This document shows, one piece after another, positions 44,600-52,841 of a DNA stretch of 64,000 nucleotides (the first letter of the stretch is position 1; each line of letters begins with the position of its first letter). The notes beneath the pieces were generated by a model. It had not been told where the DNA came from. It worked only from the letters and a program-made list of their open reading frames with translations, and searched no databases. Position numbers and translations under genes: made by a program. Location: NCBI GenBank assembly GCA_003134685.1, contig PLCA01000007.1:1-64000 (forward strand), in the 5' to 3' direction. Source of the DNA: Gemmatimonadota bacterium (GTDB lineage: Bacteria > Gemmatimonadota > Gemmatimonadetes > Gemmatimonadales > Gemmatimonadaceae).

Positions 44600-46843
44600 A
44601 TGACAGCGACACCCCTCACGTCCGAAGAGCTCGACTACCAGCCGTCGTATCGCGCCGCGGCAATAGTATCGGCGCTCGTCCTCGTTCTCTATGTGATCAC
44701 GCTCGCGCCGTCGACGGCGATGTGGGATACGAGCGAGTACATCGCGGCTGCTTATACGCTGGGACTGCCGCACCCGCCGGGGAATCCGCTGTTCGTTCTG
44801 CTGGGACGCTTCTTCGCGATTCTCCCGATCGCGCCCAACGTCGCTATGCGAATCAACATTCTCGCCGCGCTATGCAGTGCGGGCGCGGCGGGAATGTGGT
44901 TCCTGATCACCGAGCGGGTTCTCGTGGGTTGGCTGCCGGAGCGGTGGCAGAGGATTGCCGGCGGATCTCTCGCGGCGCTGATCGGCGCGACGGCGTTTAC
45001 CGTCTGGGCGCAATCGGTGGTCAACGAAAAGGTCTACACCGTTTCGCTCCTGGGACTGGCGGTCGTCTCGTGGCTGATCGTCCGCTGGTGCGACGATCCA
45101 GACGGACGCAAGGCGGACCGACTCCTCGTGTTGATCGCGTACCTGAGTGGACTCGGCTTCGCGAATCACATGGCCGGCTTTCTCGCTCTGCCGGCGGTCG
45201 GAGCCGCGGTTGCCATTATCCGCCCGGCCACGCTGCTCCGCCCGAAGCTTCTGCTTGCAATTGCCGGCGCGCTTCTGCTCGGCATGACGCCGTTCCTGAC
45301 GCAGCCGCTCCGCGCAGCGTACTTCCCCGCCATCAATGAGGGCGAACCGACAGGCTGCGCCACTCGAATCGGCGTCGGCTGCACACTCAGCAAGGCGACG
45401 TACGATCGGTTCATGTACAACTTCAATCGCGGCCAGTATGGGAAGCCGGGTTTGACCGAAAGGCAGGCGCCGTTCTTCGCCCAGGTCGAGATGTGGTGGC
45501 TGTACTTCCGGTGGCAATGGCTCAGAGACCCGTTTGATAACTATCCCGGGTTTCAGAAGACGCTCGCGACGCTCTTCCTCCTGCTCGGCGGACTCGGCGG
45601 TTACGTGCATTGGAAGCGCGACCGGAAGTCATTCTGGTACTTTGGCCCGCTCATGTTCATGGTGACGCTCGCGCTCATTACTTACATGAACTTCAAGTAC
45701 GGCTCGTCGCAGTCTCCGGAGCTGGGCGACTCCGTTGAGCGCGAGGTGCGCGATCGCGACTACTTCTATCTCTGGAGCTTCTCGGCATTGAGCGTGTGGA
45801 TCGCGCTCGGTCTCGTCTTCGTGTGGGAGACCGTCGCTGCGCTGATCGGCTCGGAGAAAGTCCGCGTGCGCGACGAAACGCTCGATCTCCCGCGCCGACG
45901 AAGCTGGCTGCTCGCCACTCCGGTGCTGGCGCTCGCGATCATCCCGCTTTTTGCGAACTGGAAGTCCGCTTCCCGCGCTGGTCAGACGGACACCGCGGAT
46001 TTTGCCGCCGATCTCCTCAACTCCGTCGAGCCCTACGGGATTCTCGTCACCGCCGGCGACAACGACACCTTCCCCCTTTGGTACGCGCAGGAAGTCGAGG
46101 GAATCCGCCGCGATGTCATCGTCGCATGCCTCTCGCTGCTGAGGACCGACTGGTACACACGCCAGCTGCTGCGTCGCCCCATTTACGAGTACGATTCGCT
46201 GCGTGGCCCCGCGATCTACCGCGGCAAGACCTGGATAAAACCAAACGGGCCGCCACTCAAGCTGACGATGGCCGAGGCGGACGCGGTGCCATCGGTGGTC
46301 GAGCTGTCGTCGCCGCAGACCTTTCGCAGGGAAAAGACTGACATCGTCGTCAAGATCCAGCCGCGGTCGTACGGAGATTTCACAGGCCTCGGCCGCGAAG
46401 ATCTGTTCGTCCTGTACATGGTCCGCGATGGATATCCGGAGCGGCCGTTCTTCTTCAGCCGGACGACGGGCGGATACGCCGAGGAGATGGGATTCGCCCC
46501 TTACACCATCGCGGTCGGGCTCGCGCGAAAGCTCGTCCCCCACATTCCAACAGCGGGAACGGGAATCGTGTCGGTGCCGGGGGAAGGGTGGTTCGATCTC
46601 GAGACGACTCGCACGCTCTGGGAGACGGCGTTTAAGGCACCCCAATCGATCGGGAAGCGCGATCTGTGGGTTGATCGTCCGTCGGCGGGCATTCCGTTCC
46701 TTTATCTGCGGACGGGGCTGGTGCTCACCTCAGCGCTGGCGCAGATGGGGCGCACCGATGAAGCGGCGCGCATCCGCGGCCAGGTCCAGAAAATCGCGCG
46801 CGCGGCTCAGCTCGAGGATGTGCTGGCCAGAGCGTCGCAGTAG
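44600..46843 (+). CDS. DUF2723 (GT117-like) membrane protein
   Basis: A 747-aa polytopic protein with roughly ten hydrophobic segments in the first 450 residues. The DUF2723 signature APSTAMWDTSEYIAAAYTLG and LPHPPGNPLFVLLGRF at about 36-70 is diagnostic. A soluble C-terminal portion contains SVEPYGILVTAGDNDTFPLWYAQEVEG, which matches this family. Members are GT-C-like membrane enzymes thought to use lipid-linked sugars on exported proteins. It begins 2 nt after purH, so it is probably co-transcribed with purine genes. tRNA-Ser(UGA) lies 73 nt past its end. Confidence 0.85.
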   Translation: MTATPLTSEELDYQPSYRAAAIVSALVLVLYVITLAPSTAMWDTSEYIAAAYTLGLPHPPGNPLFVLLGRFFAILPIAPNVAMRINILAALCSAGAAGMWFLITERVLVGWLPERWQRIAGGSLAALIGATAFTVWAQSVVNEKVYTVSLLGLAVVSWLIVRWCDDPDGRKADRLLVLIAYLSGLGFANHMAGFLALPAVGAAVAIIRPATLLRPKLLLAIAGALLLGMTPFLTQPLRAAYFPAINEGEPTGCATRIGVGCTLSKATYDRFMYNFNRGQYGKPGLTERQAPFFAQVEMWWLYFRWQWLRDPFDNYPGFQKTLATLFLLLGGLGGYVHWKRDRKSFWYFGPLMFMVTLALITYMNFKYGSSQSPELGDSVEREVRDRDYFYLWSFSALSVWIALGLVFVWETVAALIGSEKVRVRDETLDLPRRRSWLLATPVLALAIIPLFANWKSASRAGQTDTADFAADLLNSVEPYGILVTAGDNDTFPLWYAQEVEGIRRDVIVACLSLLRTDWYTRQLLRRPIYEYDSLRGPAIYRGKTWIKPNGPPLKLTMAEADAVPSVVELSSPQTFRREKTDIVVKIQPRSYGDFTGLGREDLFVLYMVRDGYPERPFFFSRTTGGYAEEMGFAPYTIAVGLARKLVPHIPTAGTGIVSVPGEGWFDLETTRTLWETAFKAPQSIGKRDLWVDRPSAGIPFLYLRTGLVLTSALAQMGRTDEAARIRGQVQKIARAAQLEDVLARASQ

Positions 46844-46880
46844 GCGGCTGCGCGTCGTGATGACGCGCCAAAATCGTGCG

Positions 46881-46909
46881 TTGCTCGTGCGAATAGCCAC
46901 ACCTACATT
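46881..46909 (+). promoter_or_regulatory. Promoter of tRNA-Ser(UGA)
   Basis: TTGCTC (46881-46886), a 17-nt spacer and TACATT (46904-46909) form a sigma-70-type promoter. The -10 box matches the consensus at five of six positions. The tRNA begins 8 nt after the -10 box, at the expected transcription start. Confidence 0.65.
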
Positions 46910-46916
46910 GAGTATT

Positions 46917-46999
46917 GGAGGGTTGGCAGAATGGCTATTGCACCAGTCTTGAAAACTGGCGCCCGTAAGGGCTTGGGGGTTCGAGTCCCTCACCCTCCG
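46917..46999 (+). tRNA. tRNA-Ser(UGA)
   Basis: An 83-nt class II tRNA. The acceptor pairs GGAGGGT with ACCCTCC (discriminator G), the D-arm has GCAGAATGGCTATTGC, and the anticodon stem CCAGT/ACTGG encloses loop CTTGAAA, anticodon UGA. A long variable arm (GCCCGTAAGGGC) and T-arm GGGGG-TTCGAGT-CCCTC follow. CCA is not encoded. The anticodon is UGA, so this is Ser, not selenocysteine. Confidence 0.95.
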
Positions 47000-47050
47000 T
47001 CAACGATTTGCAGGATTCACTCGAAGTAGATCGGTGAAGGCGGATAAGCA

Positions 47051-47083
47051 AAAACGGGGGCGGCGCGAAGGCCGTCCCCGTTT
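47051..47083 (-). terminator. Terminator of the type IV pilin gene
   Basis: On the minus strand AAACGGGGACGGC and a complementary GCCGCCCCCGTTT enclose a short loop (CTTCGC region), followed by TTGCTTA. It lies about 40 nt past the pilin stop. It is also a weak stop for read-through from tRNA-Ser. Confidence 0.65.
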
Positions 47084-47123
47084 CTCATTGCCAGAGCTGT
47101 TACAGCTCTCGATCTGTTACCGA

Positions 47124-47492
47124 TTACACGCAGGTAATGACGCCGTTGGTCATGGTGCAGACCTTGGCAGACTGCGAGTGCGTGGCAGTGCCGCTCCACG
47201 AAGCCGGCGGGCCGGCGAGGTTCGTGATGACGACCGTCACGTTCTGCGACGGGCTGAAACCCTGCAGAGGAGCCAGGCTGGTGGCGGTTCCACCGAAATA
47301 CGCGCCGTTGTTGTCCGCGGCGTACTGCTCTTCGTAGGTCGCCATGTTGCGCAGGTCAGACTTCATCGCTGCCACATACGCCTTGTCCTTCGTGTTCGCG
47401 AACTTAGGAATCGCAATCGCGGCAAGAATGCCGATGATGACGACCACGATCAAAAGCTCAATAAGGGTAAAACCCTTTTTGTTGCGTGTCAT
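47124..47492 (-). CDS. pilA: Type IV pilin (PilA-like)
   Basis: A 122-aa pilin. The prepilin site is MTRNKKG-FTLIELLIVVVIIG. Cleavage after Gly-7 would leave N-methyl-Phe at the start and Glu at mature position 5. The hydrophobic helix continues with ILAAIAIPKFANTKDKA. Two cysteines near the C-terminus (KVCTMTNGVITCV) can form the usual D-region disulfide. The fibre is assembled by machinery encoded elsewhere. Start set by AAGGAG ahead of the ATG at 47492. No convincing sigma-54 promoter was found upstream. Confidence 0.92.
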   Translation of the reverse strand: MTRNKKGFTLIELLIVVVIIGILAAIAIPKFANTKDKAYVAAMKSDLRNMATYEEQYAADNNGAYFGGTATSLAPLQGFSPSQNVTVVITNLAGPPASWSGTATHSQSAKVCTMTNGVITCV

Positions 47493-47739
47493 GAAAGTCT
47501 CCTTAAGCGGTTGGGAACGGCGAGAGATGCTGCCGTCAACACTCAAAAGACGGGACGTTCGGCGATTCTGCAACACCTGAATAAAGCAAGCAGACTGCCG
47601 AATCAGGCCTTAACGCTAATCCCTTGCTGTATAGGCAGTTATACTGCTGAGCTAACCTACTTTGGGAGTCGAATTTGCCGCAAATTGCCTCATCCGTGCA
47701 ATATGCCGGAGCGACCCTGACCGCAAACGCAAGAACAAA

Positions 47740-47770
47740 CCCCACTCGGTGCCATGCGCGCCGAGTGGGG
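47740..47770. terminator. Bidirectional terminator, CCCCACTCGG stem
   Basis: CCCCACTCGG and CCGAGTGGGG pair perfectly around an 11-nt loop. On the minus strand it is followed by TTTGTTCTT, on the plus strand by TTTCG. It ends the minus-strand M48 gene, whose stop codon lies 23 nt upstream in the direction of transcription. Confidence 0.75.
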
Positions 47771-47792
47771 TTTCGCATGCGACCGCAAATCT

Positions 47793-48599
47793 CTACTGCC
47801 CTTGCACTCTGGGCGCAGGCGCAAGCTGCGAGAGTCTAGCTTTCATCGAGCTGAATCCGGCATCGTTTGTCGCCAGGCTGTTCAACGTCTGGGCCGGAAC
47901 CTGATTCAACATCCGCTGGATGTCGACGATGCGGTCCTGCGTGCCCGGGTGATCCGCGAACCAGGCCGACGCGTTTCCCCCGCCAGAGCTCTGCTCCTCG
48001 GCCAGCAGCTTCTGGAAGAAAGTGTACATCCCGCGCGGACTGATCCCGGCGTGAATCACGTTGTTGAAGCCGCCCTCGTCGGCCTGTATCTCGTCGGTGC
48101 GGCTGAATTTCGCGAAGACCGCGGTGCCGCCGACGTTGATCGCCGCCTGTGCGACCCCACTCTGGCAGACCCCCGTCAGCGCGCAGAGAATCCCGACTCC
48201 GACATTGGCGGTCTGCGCCTGCTCCATCTGCTGGACGGAATGGCGCCTCACTACGTGCTCGATTTCGTGTCCCAGCACGCCGGCTACCTCCGACATGTTG
48301 CTGGCGCGCGCCAGCACCCCGCGATTGACGTAGACGAACCCGCCCGGCAGCGCGAAGGCGTTCACCACGTCTGAGTTCACGACCTGGAATTGCCAGTTGA
48401 GATCGCTGCGCGATGTGGTCCTGGCAATCCGGTTGCCCAACGCATTTACATAATTCTGAATCTGGGCATCCTGAACCATCGGAAGCTGCGCGTTGACCTG
48501 CCGCGCCTCATCCTGCCCCATTTGGACTTCCTGCTGGGTGGAGACCCCACACCCGGCGAGCAGCGCGATCGCGCCGATTGTGACTGTGACATTCCGCAC
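47793..48599 (-). CDS. M48-family metalloprotease, lipoprotein
   Basis: A 268-aa peptidase with a lipoprotein signal ending in LAGC (cysteine at residue 17). The zinc motif H-E-x-x-H is HEIEH at residues 111-115 within VAGVLGHEIEHVVRRHS. The third ligand region is DEIQADEGGF. The substrate cleft segment AFALPGGFVYVNRGVL is typical of the BepA/LoiP-type periplasmic M48 group, which degrades misfolded outer-membrane proteins. No TPR domain follows, so it is the short form. A terminator follows directly. Confidence 0.92.
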   Translation of the reverse strand: MRNVTVTIGAIALLAGCGVSTQQEVQMGQDEARQVNAQLPMVQDAQIQNYVNALGNRIARTTSRSDLNWQFQVVNSDVVNAFALPGGFVYVNRGVLARASNMSEVAGVLGHEIEHVVRRHSVQQMEQAQTANVGVGILCALTGVCQSGVAQAAINVGGTAVFAKFSRTDEIQADEGGFNNVIHAGISPRGMYTFFQKLLAEEQSSGGGNASAWFADHPGTQDRIVDIQRMLNQVPAQTLNSLATNDAGFSSMKARLSQLAPAPRVQGQ

Positions 48600-48679
48600 C
48601 GAGTTAGCCCTCGAAAGTTATGTTCGTCGCTGGAATGGCCGGCGCGACATTGTTTCTCGCGCCGGCCCGAACCATGTGG

Positions 48680-49234
48680 CTATCTCGCAACTACGATCGT
48701 GCGCTTCGCGTCCGTGAAGACGGAAAACTGCGTTCCCGCAGGGATGACGGCGGAAAGTCCCTTCTTGGTTGCGCCGATTCCGAACGTTAGAACGCCCAGT
48801 GCCGCGGCCTGACCCTGGCGGTTCTTGCCAGAGACTTTCGTGGTGCCGCGGAGCGGAATCCTCGTACCATCGACTGCGCGTACGGAGGTCACCGACACGG
48901 TCACAGCCCCGGGATTTCCGCCCGCGCTACGGCGTGCAACATGAGCCACCGTTCCCCGCACTGGTGTTCCCGACGCGATCAGCACGTGGCCGAACTCCGA
49001 ATAGTCCGCGGGCAGGTGAAACGCCACCTGCTGGCCCTGGGTGACCGACGCGCTCGAAAGATCCTCATCGATTGAGACGGTAAGAGGCGTGCCGGCCGGT
49101 ATAATGACGGGCATTTGTGTGCTCGAGTTGGCGGCTGCTCTGGCGCGCTCACCTGATTGCGGGTTTTGAGCGCTGAGTGGAACCGCGGCTAGCGTCGCCG
49201 CAAGTAGCACGATCGAGCGTAGGTAATACTTCAT
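48680..49234 (-). CDS. Secreted protein of unknown function, 184 aa
   Basis: A signal peptide (MKYYLRSIVLLAATLAAVPL, cleavage near residue 22 after LSA) is followed by a polar linker. A beta-rich domain follows, with PVIIPAGTPLTVSIDEDLSSA, VAFHLPADYSEFGHVLIA, PVRGTVAHVARRSAGG, RIPLRGTTKVSGK and VIPAGTQFSVFTDAK. The repeated IPAGTxx pattern at both ends suggests a two-fold barrel-like arrangement. Probably periplasmic. AGGAG lies 7-10 nt ahead of the ATG. Function not recognised. Confidence 0.7.
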   Translation of the reverse strand: MKYYLRSIVLLAATLAAVPLSAQNPQSGERARAAANSSTQMPVIIPAGTPLTVSIDEDLSSASVTQGQQVAFHLPADYSEFGHVLIASGTPVRGTVAHVARRSAGGNPGAVTVSVTSVRAVDGTRIPLRGTTKVSGKNRQGQAAALGVLTFGIGATKKGLSAVIPAGTQFSVFTDAKRTIVVAR

Positions 49235-49550
49235 ACATTACTCTCCTAAGAAGTTGCTGCCGCGAAGTCGCGGAATGCATGACTTGATAGTCAAGGAGAG
49301 TGCCAAGACTAAGCTCAGCGGCGGGGCCTGCGACGCTCGTAAGTGGGCATTGTGGGAAAACCACCTTCCACTAGCCCAAAAGCCACTCCGTAAAGTCAGG
49401 GCGTAGTGAACTATCTCCTGTACACTGTGCACTCTCGCCTCCTACCCGTTCAGTTGCAGTTAAAACTCTCAACCCCGGTCGGAGCCTTTCCCGCTGGCGC
49501 CCGCCCGTCCGCTCCATCACTTTGTAGTTCTCGCAACCGGAGCCCCGCCA
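49235..49550. other. 316-nt divergent intergenic region
   Basis: Between the minus-strand secreted protein and a plus-strand 59-codon gene. It holds a short hairpin (CCGCG-AAGT-CGCGG, 49260-49273) and an inverted repeat TGACT-tgat-AGTCA at 49280-49293. Both lie near the minus-strand start. No clear sigma-70 promoter was found, though an AT-rich patch at about 49450-49480 is a candidate for plus-strand transcription. Confidence 0.4.
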
Positions 49551-49730
49551 ATGGCCGACTTCAGCAAGGAATGGATCGAGCATCTCAAGACGCAGATCTC
49601 GGGACGCATGACCGTCGTCGCGGACAAAGTGGATCCGCAGACCTACGACGAGCTCGTGACCGATCTTGCGTGGTTTACTTTCCGCTTCGCGCGCGATCCC
49701 GATACCAAAATGAGGAAAGTCTTCCGCTGA
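49551..49730 (+). CDS. Small helical protein, 59 aa
   Basis: An ATG at 49551 opens 59 codons ending in TGA at 49728-49730. The protein begins MADFSKEWIEHLKTQISGRM and ends DTKMRKVFR. It is an acidic/basic helix-rich protein without membrane segment. Codon third positions are GC-rich, and the C-terminal pattern (LVTDLAWFTFRFARDPD) looks ordered. It was missed by ordinary 60-aa cut-offs. Possible operon with the following metallothionein-like gene. Function unknown. Confidence 0.6.
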   Translation: MADFSKEWIEHLKTQISGRMTVVADKVDPQTYDELVTDLAWFTFRFARDPDTKMRKVFR

Positions 49731-49794
49731 AATCCCCGCAGCGGCATTAGATTCGCCGTAGAGGGCACATCGGCAACCGGGCCGGGAGCGCCAA

Positions 49795-50028
49795 ATGGCG
49801 GTGTGCGAAGTCTGCGGCAACGACTATGACAAGTCGTTCACCGTTACGACGAAGGGGAAAGCCCACACCTTCGACTCATTCGAGTGCGCAATCCACGCCC
49901 TGGCGCCGCAGTGCTCGCACTGCGGCTGCAAGATCATCGGCCACGGCGTCGAGAATAACGGAATTTTCTATTGTTGCGCGAGCTGCGCCGAGATGTCTGG
50001 CGTCAAGGGACTCGAAGACCGCATCTAG
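49795..50028 (+). CDS. Metallothionein-like cysteine-rich protein, 77 aa
   Basis: A protein with nine Cys: C-x2-C near the N-terminus (CEVCGNDYDKSF), then SFECAIHALAP, CSHCGCKIIGHG and YCCASCAEMSG. This order matches the prokaryotic metallothionein (PMT/YHS-like) type, which binds zinc or other metals. Histidines in HTFDSFE and IHAL may add ligands. Probably a cytoplasmic metal-binding or storage protein. A small basic protein gene follows 23 nt later. Confidence 0.8.
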   Translation: MAVCEVCGNDYDKSFTVTTKGKAHTFDSFECAIHALAPQCSHCGCKIIGHGVENNGIFYCCASCAEMSGVKGLEDRI

Positions 50029-50051
50029 GTGCAGAAGCGAGGGGAAACAGC

Positions 50052-50291
50052 GTGAAGTGGAAGAATAGAAGTGATCCGCACGGCAAGCTCGGTGACGAGC
50101 GAGTGCGCACTAAGTTCGCCTGGCTGCCGGTTGAAGCGGATGATGGATTCACATATTGGCTCGCCCCTGTGGTGGTGCGCGAAAAGCTCCTGCCTAAGGT
50201 CACCCGTGGCGGTTTTGAGGACGACGACGAATCCTGGCAAATCGTCGAGGCCAAGCCGGTGAACGGCGGGAAGAAAGGCCGTAAGAAATAG
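50052..50291 (+). CDS. Small basic protein, 79 aa
   Basis: From the GTG at 50052, with AGGGGA ahead of it, the protein starts MKWKNRSDPHGKLGDERVRTK. It continues with FAWLPVEADDGFTYWLAPVVVREKLLP and a lysine-rich tail GGKKGRKK. Its termini are basic, and the middle is a strand-like segment. A nucleic-acid or ribosome-associated role is possible but not shown. It ends 12 nt before pxpA. Function not recognised. Confidence 0.6.
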   Translation: MKWKNRSDPHGKLGDERVRTKFAWLPVEADDGFTYWLAPVVVREKLLPKVTRGGFEDDDESWQIVEAKPVNGGKKGRKK

Positions 50292-50303
50292 CGGCCGGCC
50301 TGC

Positions 50304-51068
50304 TTGCCACTCACGATAGATCTGAACGCCGACCTCGGAGAGGGCTTCGGCCTCTCCCGCGCCGCGCAGGACGAGGCACTGCTCGACCTCGTGTCTTCCG
50401 CCAACATTGCCTGTGGCTTCCATGCCGGCGACGCGACCACCATGCGGGACACGGTGAGGGCGGCGAAGCTCCGCGGAGTCACGATCGGCGCGCACCCTTC
50501 GTATCCGGACATTCCCGGCTTCGGCAGGCGTGAGCTCGGTCTGCCCGCGAAAGAGATCCTGCACCACGTGGCTTACCAGATCAACGCCCTGCGCGAGGTG
50601 TGCGGATCCGAGGGAGCGAGACTCTCCTACGTAAAGCCGCACGGCGCACTGTACAATCGGGCCGCCCGCGATCGCGAAGCGGCAACCGCGGTCGTGACGG
50701 CAATTCGTGATGTCGAAGCATCACTCACTTTGCTGGGACTTCCGCACAGCGAGATGGCTCGCGCCGCGGAGCGCGCCGGGATCGCGTTCGCAACCGAAGC
50801 TTTCGTCGACAGAGCCTACAAGCCAGATGGAACGCTGGTGTCGCGCGACGAGCCTGGCGCGATAATCCGCGATGTGAAGAGCGCAGTCCAGCGCGCGGTA
50901 ATGCTCGTCAAAGGCCAGACGATCACCGCGGACGACGGCTCCGAGTTGCACATTGCAGCTCAATCGCTCTGTGTTCACGGAGACAATCCCGACGCATCAT
51001 CGATCTTGCGCGCGCTGAACGCCCGGCTCAAAGAATCTGGCGTGACAATCGGGCCGTTCGCCGCTTGA
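50304..51068 (+). CDS. pxpA: 5-oxoprolinase subunit A (LamB/YcsF family)
   Basis: A 254-aa PxpA. With PxpB and PxpC it opens 5-oxoproline to glutamate using ATP. Family signatures are IDLNADLGEGFGLS at the N-terminus, ANIACGFHAGDATTMRDTV, HPSYPDIPGFGRRE, and VKPHGALYNRAARD. The C-terminal AQSLCVHGDNPDA is also diagnostic. A TTG at 50304 is the start. Its stop codon overlaps the TTG start of pxpB by 4 nt. Confidence 0.94.
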   Translation: MPLTIDLNADLGEGFGLSRAAQDEALLDLVSSANIACGFHAGDATTMRDTVRAAKLRGVTIGAHPSYPDIPGFGRRELGLPAKEILHHVAYQINALREVCGSEGARLSYVKPHGALYNRAARDREAATAVVTAIRDVEASLTLLGLPHSEMARAAERAGIAFATEAFVDRAYKPDGTLVSRDEPGAIIRDVKSAVQRAVMLVKGQTITADDGSELHIAAQSLCVHGDNPDASSILRALNARLKESGVTIGPFAA

Positions 51069-51721
51069 CACCCGCCCCGTTGCGCGCCCATCCGCTCGGC
51101 GACTCGGCCGTAACCATTGTGTTCGGCGCAGAGCGGAGCGTCGAGCTTCTCCGCCGGGTGCATTCGGCGGCGCGCTCGCTCGAAGCAGCGAAGATTCCGC
51201 ACGTCGATGATGTCGTTCCCGCGTATCTCGCGGTCACCGTGTTTTACGATCCGCGCAATGCGTCGTACGAGGAGATCTCAGCGAAGCTTATGGCCGCGTG
51301 CGATCGCGCGACTCACTCGAGCGCCAGATCGCCGAAGTCGCGGGAGCACCGAATCCCTGTCCGTTACGACGGAATAGACCTCGAGGCGGTGGCCACTTCC
51401 ACTGGCCTTTCAGTGCAAGATGTCATCGCGCGGCATTCGGCCAGGGCTTACACGGTCGACCTGCTCGGATTCGTCCCGGGGTTTGCCTATCTGAGCGAGC
51501 TCGACCGATCATTGCACTTGCCCCGCCGCGCGCAGCCCCGCCCCCGTATTGCGGCGGGCAGCGTCGCCATCGCGGCGGCACAGACCGGGGTCTATCCGCT
51601 CGACACGCCGGGCGGCTGGCACATCATCGGCAGCACGCAGACCGTGATGTTCGACCCGACGCGCGATGCTCCGGCGCTCCTCGCTCCCGGTGACACGGTG
51701 CGCTTCGAGCGCGTTCCATGA
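51065..51721 (+). CDS. pxpB: 5-oxoprolinase subunit B (KipI-like)
   Basis: A 218-aa PxpB/KipI-type carboxyltransferase half. It starts at a TTG (TTGA overlap with pxpA): APLRAHPLGDSAVTIVFG. The family core shows HVDDVVPAYLAVTVFYDP, IDLEAVATSTGLSVQDVI, LGFVPGFAYLSELD and LPRRAQPRPRIAAGSVAIA, with TPGGWHIIG near the end. It forms a complex with PxpC. ATG of pxpC overlaps its stop, giving a tightly coupled three-gene operon. Confidence 0.93.
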   Translation: MTPAPLRAHPLGDSAVTIVFGAERSVELLRRVHSAARSLEAAKIPHVDDVVPAYLAVTVFYDPRNASYEEISAKLMAACDRATHSSARSPKSREHRIPVRYDGIDLEAVATSTGLSVQDVIARHSARAYTVDLLGFVPGFAYLSELDRSLHLPRRAQPRPRIAAGSVAIAAAQTGVYPLDTPGGWHIIGSTQTVMFDPTRDAPALLAPGDTVRFERVP

Positions 51722-52668
51722 TCACGATCACGCGGGCGCCGCCGTACATGACCGTGCAGAACGGCGGGCGAAAGCATTCGCGCGCTTTCGGAGTGCCCCG
51801 CGGCGGTGCCATGGACACGTTTGCGATCCGCGCCGTCAACGCCATCGTTGGCAATTCTCTCGATGCGGCGGCACTGGAATGGGCGCTCGGCGGCGGGTCC
51901 GTCCGTTTCGATCGCGATTGTCTCTTTGCGATCGGCGGCGCGACCGCGCGTGCGACGCTCTCCGGAAAAGGCGTCGCGCCATGCACGACCACCTTCGCGC
52001 GGGCCGGTGAAGAGTTCACCGTCGAGCAGATCTCGAGCGGCCGTTTTCTTTATCTCGCGTGCGACGGAGGTTTCGACGTGCCGGTCATCCTCGGCAGCCG
52101 GTCCACCTATCTCCCCGGCCATTTCGGAGGACACGAAGGCCGAATGCTGAGAAGCGGTGATTCGGTCGCCCTTGGTGCGCGGCCGACCACCCTTCCGGCA
52201 GAAGGATTCCACTCTGCCGCCGATCTAATGCCGCGCTACGATAGCGCGATAGTTCACATCACTTCGGGCACGCAGGAAGATTCATTCGATGAATCAGCGT
52301 GGCGCACGCTGACCGAAAGTGACTACAGAATTTCCACCGCGTCAGATCGCACCGGCTACAAACTCGAGGGCCCTGCTCTCGGAAACTCCCTGGGTATGCT
52401 CCCCTCAGAGGCCGGGTGCCCGGGCGCAATCCAGATACCGGGGGACGGACTTCCAATCGCGCTGATGGCCGACGCGCCCACGATTGGTGGGTACCCCAAG
52501 ATCGCCGTCGTCAGCGAGGCCGACCTTCCGATCCTGGCCCAACGGCGCCCCGGCGAGAGTATCAGGTTCCAGCTCATCACGATCGAGCAGAGCCAGCGCG
52601 CTCTCAAGCGCCGAGCGTCGGACATCCACACGATTAGTCAGCTGGCGAGCCGATCTTCCAGAGGCTGA
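51718..52668 (+). CDS. pxpC: 5-oxoprolinase subunit C (KipA-like)
   Basis: A 316-aa biotin-dependent-carboxyltransferase-like PxpC. It begins ITRAPPYMTVQNGGRKHSRAFGV, then the PRGGAMD motif near residue 30, ALEWALGGGSVRF, VILGSRSTYLPGHFGG and a C-terminal GGYPKIAVVSEADLPILAQR. The subunit joins PxpB and PxpA to hydrolyse 5-oxoproline, a product of glutamine cyclisation and of pyroglutamyl peptide turnover. The peptidase genes further right could supply such peptides, although no pyroglutamyl peptidase was seen. ATGA overlap with pxpB. Confidence 0.93.
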   Translation: MITITRAPPYMTVQNGGRKHSRAFGVPRGGAMDTFAIRAVNAIVGNSLDAAALEWALGGGSVRFDRDCLFAIGGATARATLSGKGVAPCTTTFARAGEEFTVEQISSGRFLYLACDGGFDVPVILGSRSTYLPGHFGGHEGRMLRSGDSVALGARPTTLPAEGFHSAADLMPRYDSAIVHITSGTQEDSFDESAWRTLTESDYRISTASDRTGYKLEGPALGNSLGMLPSEAGCPGAIQIPGDGLPIALMADAPTIGGYPKIAVVSEADLPILAQRRPGESIRFQLITIEQSQRALKRRASDIHTISQLASRSSRG

Positions 52669-52841
52669 AAACGCGCGCGGCGCCCTCGGCGGAGGCTAGC
52701 TCCTGGGAACGCCCGCAGACAGCCAGTATGGTGAAAGGATGATAGGACATTTAGCAGGATCCTGACTGTACGGCGCAACCGGGCTGCGGTATTCTCTTGC
52801 CTCGTCGGTCCCGTCTCACCCTCGCCCATGCGGAGGTAACG

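Noticed and set aside
46917-46999. Selenocysteine tRNA
   Set aside because: The anticodon is UGA and the acceptor and variable arms are those of tRNA-Ser, so it is not the Sec tRNA for selA.
47600-47680. tRNA-like stretch upstream of pilA
   Set aside because: It contains a D-arm-like TAGCTCAGC and a T-arm-like pattern but no acceptor pairing and no anticodon stem-loop.
47493-47740. Sigma-54 promoter of pilA
   Set aside because: A GGCA...TTGC match was sought, but no GG-N10-GC spacing occurs in the right place.
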